A DNA stretch of 64,000 nt, from contig NZ_JAVRHR010000001.1 of assembly GCF_031846445.1 (NCBI RefSeq), positions 682,001 to 746,000 on the forward strand. The letters run 5' to 3'. This stretch comes from Croceitalea rosinachiae. Its GTDB lineage: Bacteria > Bacteroidota > Bacteroidia > Flavobacteriales > Flavobacteriaceae. The notes below the pieces were generated by a model. That model searched no databases, had not been told where the DNA came from, and was given only the letters and a program-made list of their open reading frames with translations. Positions 50,763-59,382 of the stretch are shown piece after piece. The translations under genes were made by a program, and so were the position numbers. Position 1 is the stretch's first letter. Each line of letters starts with the position of its first letter.

Positions 50763-51811
50763 AATCCTAATAGCCTTTTAAGTTTTTCTTTATCAACATC
50801 AGCTCCTGCAAAGTCATCAAATGTTTTTTCCGTAGCTTCAATGATATGGTCTTGAATAAATTTCGCGCCTTCTCTAGCACCTTGCTCAGGGCTTTTAATG
50901 ACGCACTCCCACTCCATGACTGCCCAAACGTCGCAACCGTATTGGGTTAATTTTGAGAATATCGTTTTGAAATCAATCTGTCCATCACCTAAAGAACGGT
51001 ATCGACCAGCCCTATCCGACCAATCGTTATAGCCTCCAAAGGCTCCTTTTTTACCTGTTGGATTAAACTCAGAATCCTTTACATGAAATGATTTAATGAA
51101 TTCATGATAGTGGTCAATATACGTGATGTAATCCAATTGCTGCAGCACAAAATGGCTAGGGTCATATAAGATATTCACGCGTTTGTGATTGCCCGTAGCT
51201 TCTAAAAAACGTTCAAAAGTATCTCCATCATGTAAATCTTCCCCGGGGTGAATTTCATAACAGACATCAACGCCTTCTTTATCAAAATGATTCAAAATCG
51301 GCATCCAACGTTTGGCCAATTCTTCAAAACCCATTTCTACCAACCCTGCTGGTCTTTGAGGCCAAGGATGCATCGTATGCCAAAGTAACGCTCCTGAAAA
51401 AGTAGCATGTGCTTTGATTCCTAGCCTTCGGCTTGCTGTCGCTGCCTTTTTAACTGTTTCTACTGCCCAAGCGGTACGTTCTTTGGGTTTTCCTTTCAAA
51501 GCGTCAGGTGCAAAATTATCAAACATGATATCGTATGCGGGATGCACCGCTACCAACTGCCCCTGTAGGTGGGTCGACAATTCCGTAATTTCAAGTCCGT
51601 ACGAATTGATTTTTCCTTTTAGCTCATCACAATAATCTTGACTTTCAGCAGCTTTGTCCAAGTCAATCAAAAAAGATTCCCATGTAGGAATTTGGATTCC
51701 CTTATAACCTAAATCTGAAGCCCATTTACACATGCCATCCAAAGAATTGAACGGTGCTTCGCTATCCACAAACTGGGCTAAAAAAACCGCAGGCCCTTTA
51801 ATTGTCTTCAT
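50759..51811 (-). CDS. Sugar phosphate isomerase/epimerase (AP endonuclease 2-like TIM barrel), cytoplasmic
   Basis: 350 residues without a signal peptide. The TIM-barrel metal site residues are in CYEIHPGED (Glu), NILYDPSHFVLQ (Asp, His), IKSFHVKDSEF (His) and VMEWECV (Glu). Members act on xylose, myo-inosose and 3-keto sugars. It heads the minus-strand operon with two DUF1080 genes. Likely handles the keto sugar once inside the cell; the exact reaction is unknown. Confidence 0.85.
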   Translation of the reverse strand: MKTIKGPAVFLAQFVDSEAPFNSLDGMCKWASDLGYKGIQIPTWESFLIDLDKAAESQDYCDELKGKINSYGLEITELSTHLQGQLVAVHPAYDIMFDNFAPDALKGKPKERTAWAVETVKKAATASRRLGIKAHATFSGALLWHTMHPWPQRPAGLVEMGFEELAKRWMPILNHFDKEGVDVCYEIHPGEDLHDGDTFERFLEATGNHKRVNILYDPSHFVLQQLDYITYIDHYHEFIKSFHVKDSEFNPTGKKGAFGGYNDWSDRAGRYRSLGDGQIDFKTIFSKLTQYGCDVWAVMEWECVIKSPEQGAREGAKFIQDHIIEATEKTFDDFAGADVDKEKLKRLLGL

Positions 51812-51952
51812 TCAAATTTGTTTTTTAGTATTGATGATTCCTAATTTTTTTGGGAATAATCGCCTATATTTAGGAAATGATTTCTGATGTCACAACTATT
51901 GTTGTAGACAGCTATAAATATAACAATTTAGCTAAGAACCAAAACAGCCTCT

Positions 51953-53656
51953 GTGAATCAAAATACGGTTTATGATGCCATTGTAGTTGGCACAGGAATT
52001 ACTGGTGGATGGGCAGCAAAAGAACTTTGCGAAAACGGTCTAAAAACCTTGGTTTTAGAACGTGGTCCAATGGTAAAACATGTGGAAGATTATAAAACTA
52101 TGAACGATGACCCTTGGGACCAACCTTTCAAAAATAGGCTGTCCTTAGAGGATGAAAAAAAACACCATAAACAAAAACGGGTCGGTTGGGCACCAACTGA
52201 TGCCACAAAGCACTTTTTTGTAAATGATTTAGAGCATCCATATCAAGAGACCAAACGTTTTGATTGGATTCGAGGGTATCAAGTTGGTGGTCGTTCATTG
52301 ACATGGGGGCGACAAAGTTACCGTTGGAGTGATATTGATTTTGAAGCAAACCTTAAAGAGGATATTGCAGTTGATTGGCCCGTACGCTATGCAGCTATTG
52401 CCCCATGGTATGATAAAGTAGAATCGTATATAGGTGTTAGTGGCGAAAAATTGGGATTGCCACAATTACCTGATGGACAATTTCTACCTCCGATGGGCTT
52501 GAATTGCGTGGAAGAAGACTTACAGAAGAGTTTACGCAGTAAGTTTGATGATGGTCGATTATTGACCATAGGCCGAGTAGCTCATATCACAGAAAATACT
52601 GTTGAATTTGAGGGCAGAGGACCTTGCCAATATCGAAACCGTTGTTGGAGGGGATGCCCTTTCGGTGGTTATTTCAGTAGTAATTCTTCAACACTTCCTG
52701 CTGCTGAACGCACTGGAAATATGACTCTCAGAGCAAACTCCATAGTTCATGGAATCATTTATGATGAAAACACCAAACAGGCCACCGGTGTTAAAGTGGT
52801 TGATGCAGAAACGGGAGAAAAATTAGAATTCAATAGTAAAATCATCTTTCTATGTGCTTCAGCCATGGCCTCTGTTGGTATATTACTGCAATCTAAATCG
52901 GAAAGTTTTCCAAACGGTATTGGTAATAATTACGATGAATTAGGCCGTAACATTATGGATCATCATTACCAATTGGGAGCATCGGCCAAGGTAGATGGGC
53001 ATTTAGATAAATATTATAAAGGTAGAAGACCAAACGGGTTTTATATTCCTCGTTTTGCCAATCTCGATGAGAAAACCAAACGTGAAGGTTTTCTTAGAGG
53101 TTTTGGTTATCAAGGGGGCGCCAGTAGAGATAACTGGAGTGAAATTGTGGCTGAATTCGGCTATGGAGAAGCCTATAAAAAAGCTATGTTACAACCTGGT
53201 GGTTGGCAAATTGGAATGACTGGTTTCGGAGAGATGTTACCACATCACGACAATAGGGTAACGCTAAGCGAAGAAAAGAAAGATAAATGGGGACTTCCTC
53301 AACTAGATTTTGATGTGGAATTCAAAGAGAATGAGCTTAAGATGCGTGAAGCCATAAAAGAAGAAGCGGTTGCAATGCTAAAATCTGCAGGGTTTAAAAA
53401 TGTAAATGCCTATGATACTGAAACAGGGCCAGGTCTTGGCATTCATGAAATGGGCGGTGCAAGAATGGGTTGGAATCCGAGAACATCTGTGGTCAATAAA
53501 AACAATCAAGTACACGATGTCCCTAATATATATGTTACAGATGGTGCCTTTATGACCTCAGCAAGTTGTGTAAACCCCTCACTGACTTACATGGCATTTA
53601 CGGCAAGAGCGGCAAATCATGCCGCAGAACAGTTCAAAATGGGTAAATTCGTTTAA
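51953..53656 (+). CDS. GMC-family oxidoreductase (1), putative sugar 3-dehydrogenase large subunit
   Basis: 567 residues from a GTG start (no closer ATG). The FAD motif is DAIVVGTGITGGWAAKELCENG; a CRYRNRCWRGCPFGGY-like cysteine cluster lies near 225 (CQYRNRCWRGC); the C-terminal DGAFMTSASCVNPSLTYMAFT holds the usual catalytic His/Asn region (HEMGGARMG before it). No signal peptide. It is close to the GMC at 59.4 kb in plan but lacks an adjacent small subunit. It could be exported with the small subunit encoded at 61.1 kb. Likely oxidises a sugar hydroxyl, probably C3. Confidence 0.87.
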   Translation: MNQNTVYDAIVVGTGITGGWAAKELCENGLKTLVLERGPMVKHVEDYKTMNDDPWDQPFKNRLSLEDEKKHHKQKRVGWAPTDATKHFFVNDLEHPYQETKRFDWIRGYQVGGRSLTWGRQSYRWSDIDFEANLKEDIAVDWPVRYAAIAPWYDKVESYIGVSGEKLGLPQLPDGQFLPPMGLNCVEEDLQKSLRSKFDDGRLLTIGRVAHITENTVEFEGRGPCQYRNRCWRGCPFGGYFSSNSSTLPAAERTGNMTLRANSIVHGIIYDENTKQATGVKVVDAETGEKLEFNSKIIFLCASAMASVGILLQSKSESFPNGIGNNYDELGRNIMDHHYQLGASAKVDGHLDKYYKGRRPNGFYIPRFANLDEKTKREGFLRGFGYQGGASRDNWSEIVAEFGYGEAYKKAMLQPGGWQIGMTGFGEMLPHHDNRVTLSEEKKDKWGLPQLDFDVEFKENELKMREAIKEEAVAMLKSAGFKNVNAYDTETGPGLGIHEMGGARMGWNPRTSVVNKNNQVHDVPNIYVTDGAFMTSASCVNPSLTYMAFTARAANHAAEQFKMGKFV

Positions 53657-53671
53657 CAAATAGAATACTAC

Positions 53672-54130
53672 ATGGATAATGCCTCTGCAAGAAACCTATG
53701 GGGAGATTTTTTAGATAAGCACACAGAATTCGCTTTTGAAAAAGCACCTGAATCAAGCTACTTTGGAGATAATGAGAAAGATGCCAATATACTGGCCGAT
53801 TTGGCAGTAAAAGAGATTAAAAGGGCTACATCACATTCGCTTTTGGGATTACAGCTACAAGAAAAAGCGCTACCGAAAATTGGAGATTTTTTTGTGGTTA
53901 CAGATTGGGCTGGCAAAGCAAAATGTATTGTTAGAACTACTTCGGTTAAAATGATGCCTTTCTTTGCTGTACATGCTGAGCATGCCCGGCTTGAAGGCGA
54001 AGGAGATAAAAGCTTAGCGTATTGGAAAAACGCACATTGGGAATATTATACTAGAGAGCTTGCCGAATTCAATAGAAGACCATTAGAAAGCATGATTGTT
54101 GTCTTTGAGCGCTTCGAGAAAGTGTTTTAA
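53672..54130 (+). CDS. ASCH-domain protein
   Basis: 152 residues with the ASCH pattern: AFEKAPESSYFGDNEKDANILADL..., then KIGDFFVVTDWAGKAKCIVRTTSV and FFAVHAEHARLEGEGDKSLAYWKNAHWEYY. ASCH proteins are small beta-barrels related to PUA; some are RNA-binding, some amidohydrolases. It starts 15 bp after the GMC gene and shares its terminator, so it is co-transcribed, though no link in function is obvious. Confidence 0.82.
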   Translation: MDNASARNLWGDFLDKHTEFAFEKAPESSYFGDNEKDANILADLAVKEIKRATSHSLLGLQLQEKALPKIGDFFVVTDWAGKAKCIVRTTSVKMMPFFAVHAEHARLEGEGDKSLAYWKNAHWEYYTRELAEFNRRPLESMIVVFERFEKVF

Positions 54131-54134
54131 AAGA

Positions 54135-54160
54135 TAATGGCCGCTGAAAAGCGGCCATTA
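54135..54160 (+). terminator. Bidirectional terminator between ASCH and Gfo/Idh genes
   Basis: TAATGGCCGCT (54135-54145) and AGCGGCCATTA (54150-54160) pair completely around a GAAA loop. It lies between converging genes. Confidence 0.8.
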
Positions 54161-54188
54161 TGTATTTGAGGCAGGGTGTAAGGATAGG

Positions 54189-55325
54189 CTAATCCATATC
54201 TATCCAAACGTTTCCTTGTTTATGAGAGGCAACCGTACCTTCAATAAAATTCATTCCACGAACCCCATCTTCCATGGTTGGGAATTCACCATCATTATAA
54301 GCCTCTCCTCGAATAGCTTTAGCAGCTCCTAAATAAATATTGGCCATAGAATCAAAAATACCTTCTGGGTGTCCAGCTGGTAATTTTGTACCATTTAATG
54401 AAACCTCAGAATTATAAGGATGTCCTGGTTTGTATACTTGTAAAGGTTTTCCTTCTGTAAAATAATACAAGAAGTTAGGGTTCTCTTGCTCCCAAACTAG
54501 ACCACCTTTTTCACCGTAAATGCGAATTGCCAAGCCATTTTCTTCACCTGTGGCCACTTGACTCGCTCTAATAACTCCTTTTACATGATCATCCATCCGA
54601 ATCAAAACCGTGCCGTCCACATCCATCCTATTGTCTTCATAGAGATAATTGAAATCACATAAAAGCGAACTCACTTTTAAACCTGTTGTAAACTCTACTA
54701 GGTTAAAAGCATGGACCCCAATATCGCCCATACAAGAGCTAATTCCTGCCTTTGTTGGGTCTAAACGCCATACCGATGAGCGCTTTTCTTTATCGTGGAT
54801 TATAGGGTTAATCCACCCTTGGTAATAGCGGGCATCAACTTTATGAATTTTACCAAGCTCTCCATTTTTAACCATTTCTCGCATTTGGCGTACCATAGGA
54901 TAGCCTGTATAGGTATGAGTCAATGCAAATACTTTACCTGATCTTTTATGAGCAGCTTCCAATTCTTTAGCTTCAGCATAATCCATAGTCATGGGTTTTT
55001 CACAAATCACATGAAATCCATTATCCAATAACTTTTTGGCCATTGGAAAATGCAAAAAATTTGGTGTTTGCACAGAACAAACCTGAATACGCTCTTCTTC
55101 TGAAAGTTTTAATTCTTCTTCAATTAGGGTATCAAAATCCTTATAAATTCTATTTGTGGGAATATCAATCTCTTTGGCAAAATCAATACTTTGCTCATGG
55201 TCAGGATTAAATACCGCCCCAACAATTTGGTAATTATCATTGATATGTGATGCAACCCGATGTAAAACCCCAATAAGGGAATCTCCTCCACCGCCTAAAA
55301 TTCCTAATCTAATTTTCTTTGGCAT
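54189..55325 (-). CDS. Gfo/Idh/MocA-family oxidoreductase
   Basis: 378 residues. A Rossmann start (RLGILGGGGDSLIGVLHR) and VICEKPMTMDYAEA (the EKP motif of the family) are followed by the C-terminal alpha/beta domain with HTYTGYPMV and MGDIGVHAFNLVEF, the latter carrying the catalytic D-x-G-x-H motif. No signal peptide, so cytoplasmic. Known for the family: NAD(P)-dependent oxidation or reduction of sugar hydroxyls, including 3-keto sugars. First gene downstream of an MFS carrier on the minus strand. Confidence 0.9.
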   Translation of the reverse strand: MPKKIRLGILGGGGDSLIGVLHRVASHINDNYQIVGAVFNPDHEQSIDFAKEIDIPTNRIYKDFDTLIEEELKLSEEERIQVCSVQTPNFLHFPMAKKLLDNGFHVICEKPMTMDYAEAKELEAAHKRSGKVFALTHTYTGYPMVRQMREMVKNGELGKIHKVDARYYQGWINPIIHDKEKRSSVWRLDPTKAGISSCMGDIGVHAFNLVEFTTGLKVSSLLCDFNYLYEDNRMDVDGTVLIRMDDHVKGVIRASQVATGEENGLAIRIYGEKGGLVWEQENPNFLYYFTEGKPLQVYKPGHPYNSEVSLNGTKLPAGHPEGIFDSMANIYLGAAKAIRGEAYNDGEFPTMEDGVRGMNFIEGTVASHKQGNVWIDMD

Positions 55326-55336
55326 TATTCTGATTT

Positions 55337-56506
55337 TTATGAAGTTTCAGTTTTTCTTTTTTTCATATAAATGTAAAGTCCTATAAATGCAACTATTAAA
55401 ATTGCAGGCAAAATTGACATAGTCCTTAATGCTTCAATAGGACTCGCGTTATCCATAAGGTTACCCATAATTGGCAATACCACTGAAACAGATAACATTC
55501 CAGCCCCTCCCATAATTGAAAGCCCTAAAGCCCCTGTTTGAGGAAGATATTCTGCGACAAAACCTAACATGGTTGGCCAGAAAAAAGTCACACCAACCGC
55601 AAAAACTGCTGCAGCAGCAAAGGTCATTCCTCCACTTGTGATTGTCAACAACCAAAGTCCAATAAAAGTAAATATTGCCGAAAACAATAGCATCCCTGCA
55701 GGTTGTAATTTATGTATGACCTTACCTGCAAAAGCTCTGCCTAAAGCCATAATACCATTTATAAAAGCTAGAACCAACAATGGTACTGCAACAGATTCTT
55801 TAAGTAAAGATTCTATACGCTGCGTAGTACCTAATTCAGATGCGGCTGTTAAAAACATACATAAGACCATAAAAATGAACAGTGGTTTCCCTAAACTGGA
55901 AATCATTTTGTTGTTACTAACTCCCATTTGAACACGCTCGGTGACCGGAAAATTTTGCCCTAAAAACATAAATCCATATATAATTAACGGTATAAATAAT
56001 ACCCCTACCATGAACTGCCAACCAAGTCCCATGACATCCATAACGAGCCAACCTATCAAAGAACCAATCACTATGCCTCCAGGAAACCATACATGAAAAC
56101 GATTTAACATCTTTGTCTTATTTTCAGTATACATTGACGCTATCATAGGATTAAGCGCAGCCTCTACCATTCCATTACCAATACCCACGAAAAGAGTTGC
56201 TGTAAATAATGAAGTTTGATCTTTTGCAAAAATTGTCCATACTATTCCTATGGCATGGGTAACAAAGGCAATCCAAGTGATTTTTTTAATCCCAAGGGAA
56301 TCAACCAATGGCCCACCAACAATCATGGCAATTGTAAAACCCCAAAACGCTGGTGTGAACGCCCAACCTATTTGTTCTAAAGTAAGACCCACTCCTTCTG
56401 GCCCAAAAACGGTTTCCAATCTAGCTCTAATCGCAAAAGTCATTGATGTTACCAACAAGGCAACGCAAGAGGCAACAAATAGCCTATTTTTATTTATGTT
56501 TTCCAT
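55337..56506 (-). CDS. MFS transporter
   Basis: 389 residues, about 12 membrane helices (first at about 9-27, FVASCVALLVTSMTFAI). The loop after helix 2 reads GGPLVDSLGIKKITW, the MFS G-x-x-x-D motif. It lies 11 bp from the Gfo/Idh gene, so it probably imports the sugar or oxidised sugar used by the cluster. The substrate cannot be read from sequence. Confidence 0.87.
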   Translation of the reverse strand: MENINKNRLFVASCVALLVTSMTFAIRARLETVFGPEGVGLTLEQIGWAFTPAFWGFTIAMIVGGPLVDSLGIKKITWIAFVTHAIGIVWTIFAKDQTSLFTATLFVGIGNGMVEAALNPMIASMYTENKTKMLNRFHVWFPGGIVIGSLIGWLVMDVMGLGWQFMVGVLFIPLIIYGFMFLGQNFPVTERVQMGVSNNKMISSLGKPLFIFMVLCMFLTAASELGTTQRIESLLKESVAVPLLVLAFINGIMALGRAFAGKVIHKLQPAGMLLFSAIFTFIGLWLLTITSGGMTFAAAAVFAVGVTFFWPTMLGFVAEYLPQTGALGLSIMGGAGMLSVSVVLPIMGNLMDNASPIEALRTMSILPAILIVAFIGLYIYMKKRKTETS

Positions 56507-56533
56507 TTTAATGTATTTGATTCGTTTAATTGG

Positions 56534-57763
56534 TTACTGTTTATATTCTATTTTTTCATTTTTAAAAGTCAAGGCAAAAATGATAAAGACCAAAAATGCA
56601 AAACTAGCTGGGTACATCCAAATCGTTTGCCATGTATGACCTCCATCATCTAAAAGATAAGTATCGGTTATTTTTCCTGCTATCCAAAAACCAACTAGCA
56701 TTCCTACACCATAGGTCGCTAAAGTAATTAAGCCTTGTGCCGCACTTTTATATTTTTCGCCTGCCTTGGTATCGGTATATATTTGACCAGAGACAAAAAA
56801 GAAATCGTAACATATACCATGTAATGCTATTCCTATTAACAACATGAAGGTGAACTCACCAGCATTGCCATAAGCAAACAACATGTAGCGTATGGTCCAG
56901 GCAAGCATGCCTACCAAAATCGTTTTCTTAAAACCAAATTTTTTAAAAAAGTAAGGCAATAAGAGCATAAAAAGAACTTCAGATATTTGACCAATAGTCA
57001 TTTTTCCGGTAGGGTTACTAACCCCAATTTCTGATAAAAAAGGATTCGCATTTTGATAATAAAAGGCTAGAGGAATACAAATTAGAACAGACGAAATAAA
57101 GAAAATCAAAAAGTTCTTATCCTTTAAAAGTTTTAGCGCATCTAAACCTAAAAGGCCAGAAATAGTTACTTTTTCATCTTTTGAAACCCGAGGGGGTGTT
57201 TTAGGAAGTGTAAAACTAAATAGCCCTAATAATGCTGAAGCAATCGCTACCATTAAAAAGGTGTTTTTCAACATTCCATCAGCTCTCGATTCAGGAGAAT
57301 CCCAAAGAAAAATATAGCTAATCAGTAACCCTGATGCGATCCAACCTATTGTTCCGAAAACCCTAACAAATGAAAACTCTTTTGCAGGATTTTTCATTTG
57401 GTTAAACGATATGGAGTTGACCAAGGCTAAGGTTGGCATATATAAAATCATATAGCCAAGAACATAAGGGTAGAACATACCAAAACTCTCCGAGCCATAC
57501 ATGAAGTACATTAATCCGGCACCTAACAAGTGTAAGACCCCTAGAATACGCTCTGCATTGAAATACCGATCAGCAATAAGACCAATAATAAATGGGGCGA
57601 TAATGGCACCCCAAGATTGTGTAGAAAAAGCTTGAGCAATTTCACCACCAGTGGCCTTTAAATTATCTCCTAAAAAAGTTCCTAAAGTAACGAACCATCC
57701 ACCCCAAATAAAAAATTCGAGAAACATCATAAACGATAATTGAACCTTTATCTTAGTATTCAT
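56534..57763 (-). CDS. MFS carrier, nucleoside:H+ symporter type
   Basis: 409 residues with 12 helices. It opens KIKVQLSFMMFLEFFIWGGWFVTLG and has ADRYFNAERILGVLHL and QIYTDTKAGEKYKSAAQGL, features of the NupG/XapB group. In Bacteroidota, such carriers are often found beside sugar isomerases and GMC genes, so the real substrate may be a sugar or polyol and not a nucleoside. It lies in the same orientation as the Gfo/Idh-MFS pair and the DinB gene. Confidence 0.85.
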   Translation of the reverse strand: MNTKIKVQLSFMMFLEFFIWGGWFVTLGTFLGDNLKATGGEIAQAFSTQSWGAIIAPFIIGLIADRYFNAERILGVLHLLGAGLMYFMYGSESFGMFYPYVLGYMILYMPTLALVNSISFNQMKNPAKEFSFVRVFGTIGWIASGLLISYIFLWDSPESRADGMLKNTFLMVAIASALLGLFSFTLPKTPPRVSKDEKVTISGLLGLDALKLLKDKNFLIFFISSVLICIPLAFYYQNANPFLSEIGVSNPTGKMTIGQISEVLFMLLLPYFFKKFGFKKTILVGMLAWTIRYMLFAYGNAGEFTFMLLIGIALHGICYDFFFVSGQIYTDTKAGEKYKSAAQGLITLATYGVGMLVGFWIAGKITDTYLLDDGGHTWQTIWMYPASFAFLVFIIFALTFKNEKIEYKQ

Positions 57764-57774
57764 GAACTTTTAAA

Positions 57775-58218
57775 TTATCGCTTAAAATGGATATAATCTA
57801 GCTTCAAAGGCTCAATACTATTGTTTCGAAAATCTGCCAATATCTGGCCTCTATGGTGTGTCGAATGATTGATGATGTGAAAAAGAATATCTTTTAAATC
57901 ATTGGCAAAGCCCCTACCTTCCGTTGTCACAAAATCAACCCTTGCATTAAAATCATCGGTGTTTCTAATAATTTCAAAAGTTGCTCTTTGATTTTCATAG
58001 TGAATATCTTGCCAAGTGTCAACCTTATGGAGTTCCCAGACGTCGTATTCCTTATCCTCATTTAGAATTCTTTTGTTCCAAATATGATGGGCATTCAAAA
58101 TATGACTAAAAAGTTTACCACTTTTTTCAGGAATGCTGTCTAAGGTAACTGATTGCTCAATAATATTTTTATTGCAATAAAAATTGTAATCGAACAATTG
58201 GTTAAAAAATACTTCCAT
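57775..58218 (-). CDS. DinB-family protein
   Basis: 147 residues, a four-helix bundle with the three-histidine pattern of DinB proteins: NAHHIWNKRI near the start and IINHSTHHRGQILADF near the end. Some family members are bacillithiol or mycothiol transferases; many are uncharacterised. It lies between a sugar isomerase gene and a carrier gene with short gaps (12 bp), so it is likely co-transcribed. Confidence 0.87.
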   Translation of the reverse strand: MEVFFNQLFDYNFYCNKNIIEQSVTLDSIPEKSGKLFSHILNAHHIWNKRILNEDKEYDVWELHKVDTWQDIHYENQRATFEIIRNTDDFNARVDFVTTEGRGFANDLKDILFHIINHSTHHRGQILADFRNNSIEPLKLDYIHFKR

Positions 58219-58230
58219 ATTTAAAACAAA

Positions 58231-59235
58231 TTATGCTAAAGCACTACCTGCCTTAATAAGAAGATTTTTTGTAGCTAAAATTCCTTCTTCCTCACTCAAA
58301 TTACTCCCTTCATATTCCACACCAACATAACCTGTATAACCAGCTTCTTTAACTAGCTTTAATATTCGACTGTAATCAATTTTTGTTTCATCACCATTTT
58401 CATCAAAATCATAGGCTTTGGCGCTAACAGCTTTTGCATGTGGCATTAACTCAGCAACACCCTGATATTTGTCATATTCCTCAATACACTTTGAATCATA
58501 ATAATCACCAGATTCCCTTTTTACACAAAAATTACCAAAGTCAGGCAATGTTCCACAGTTGTCCATATTGACCGTTGTCATTACATTGGCCAACATAGCC
58601 GCGTTTGATGACAGTCCACCATGGTTTTCAACAATGATATTGATTTTTTTGTCCTTTGCATATGTAGCCAATTGTGTTAGGCCATCAACAGATGCGGCCA
58701 TCCATCCTTCTGGCTCTTGAACCCCGTTCAAGTTAACCCGTATAGAATGACAGCCCATTGCTGCTGCGGCATCTACCCATTTGTAATGATTCTCAACGGC
58801 CACTTTTCTTTCTTTTTCATCAGCAGCTGCCAAATCACCCTGTCTGTCAATCATTATTAGTACATTCTCTAAACCATATTTTTCGGCTTCGGCATTGCAT
58901 TTATCTACAAAATTTTTCATGGCTTCTTCCGAATAATCCGCAGCTTCTAATTCGGTCTTATACAATTGGCTCACATATTCTAATCCTGAAAAGCCCCAAT
59001 TAGCAGCCTTTTCTGCAAAAGTATATGGGTCAACCCCTCCTTCTCGAATCATTTTATTAATAGACCATTGTGCCAAGGATAATTTAAAAAATGGTTCCGT
59101 AGCAGCAAGCGATATTTCTTCATCTGCAATAACATTGTCCACTTCTTTTTTTCCTTGTTTACAGGCGTATCCTCCTAAAAAAGTAATTGCTAAACCTGTT
59201 TTAGCTGTTTTGTTTACAAATTTTCTTCTATTCAT
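58231..59235 (-). CDS. Tat-exported sugar isomerase/epimerase lipoprotein
   Basis: 334 residues. The N-terminus MNRRKFVNKTAKTG followed by LAITFLGGYAC is a Tat signal with twin arginine and a lipobox ending in Cys, so the protein is folded in the cytoplasm and anchored outside. The TIM-barrel isomerase domain has IIVENHGGLS (Glu, His), GTLPDFGNFCV (Asp), KAVSAKAYDFDENGD and VGVEYEGSNL (Glu). This is the exported counterpart of the isomerase at 50.8 kb. First gene of the minus-strand run 59.2-54.2 kb. Confidence 0.87.
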   Translation of the reverse strand: MNRRKFVNKTAKTGLAITFLGGYACKQGKKEVDNVIADEEISLAATEPFFKLSLAQWSINKMIREGGVDPYTFAEKAANWGFSGLEYVSQLYKTELEAADYSEEAMKNFVDKCNAEAEKYGLENVLIMIDRQGDLAAADEKERKVAVENHYKWVDAAAAMGCHSIRVNLNGVQEPEGWMAASVDGLTQLATYAKDKKINIIVENHGGLSSNAAMLANVMTTVNMDNCGTLPDFGNFCVKRESGDYYDSKCIEEYDKYQGVAELMPHAKAVSAKAYDFDENGDETKIDYSRILKLVKEAGYTGYVGVEYEGSNLSEEEGILATKNLLIKAGSALA

Positions 59236-59382
59236 AGTTGGTTAATTTTTGAAGTTCTGACAGTTAAGAAATTATGATTTACGATAACGTTATAGTATCA
59301 TATTCACAATAAACACAAGGATTAAATGTAGAAAATTAATTTAATATTTAATACATTTATCGAATAAACAATTCACAAGTAC

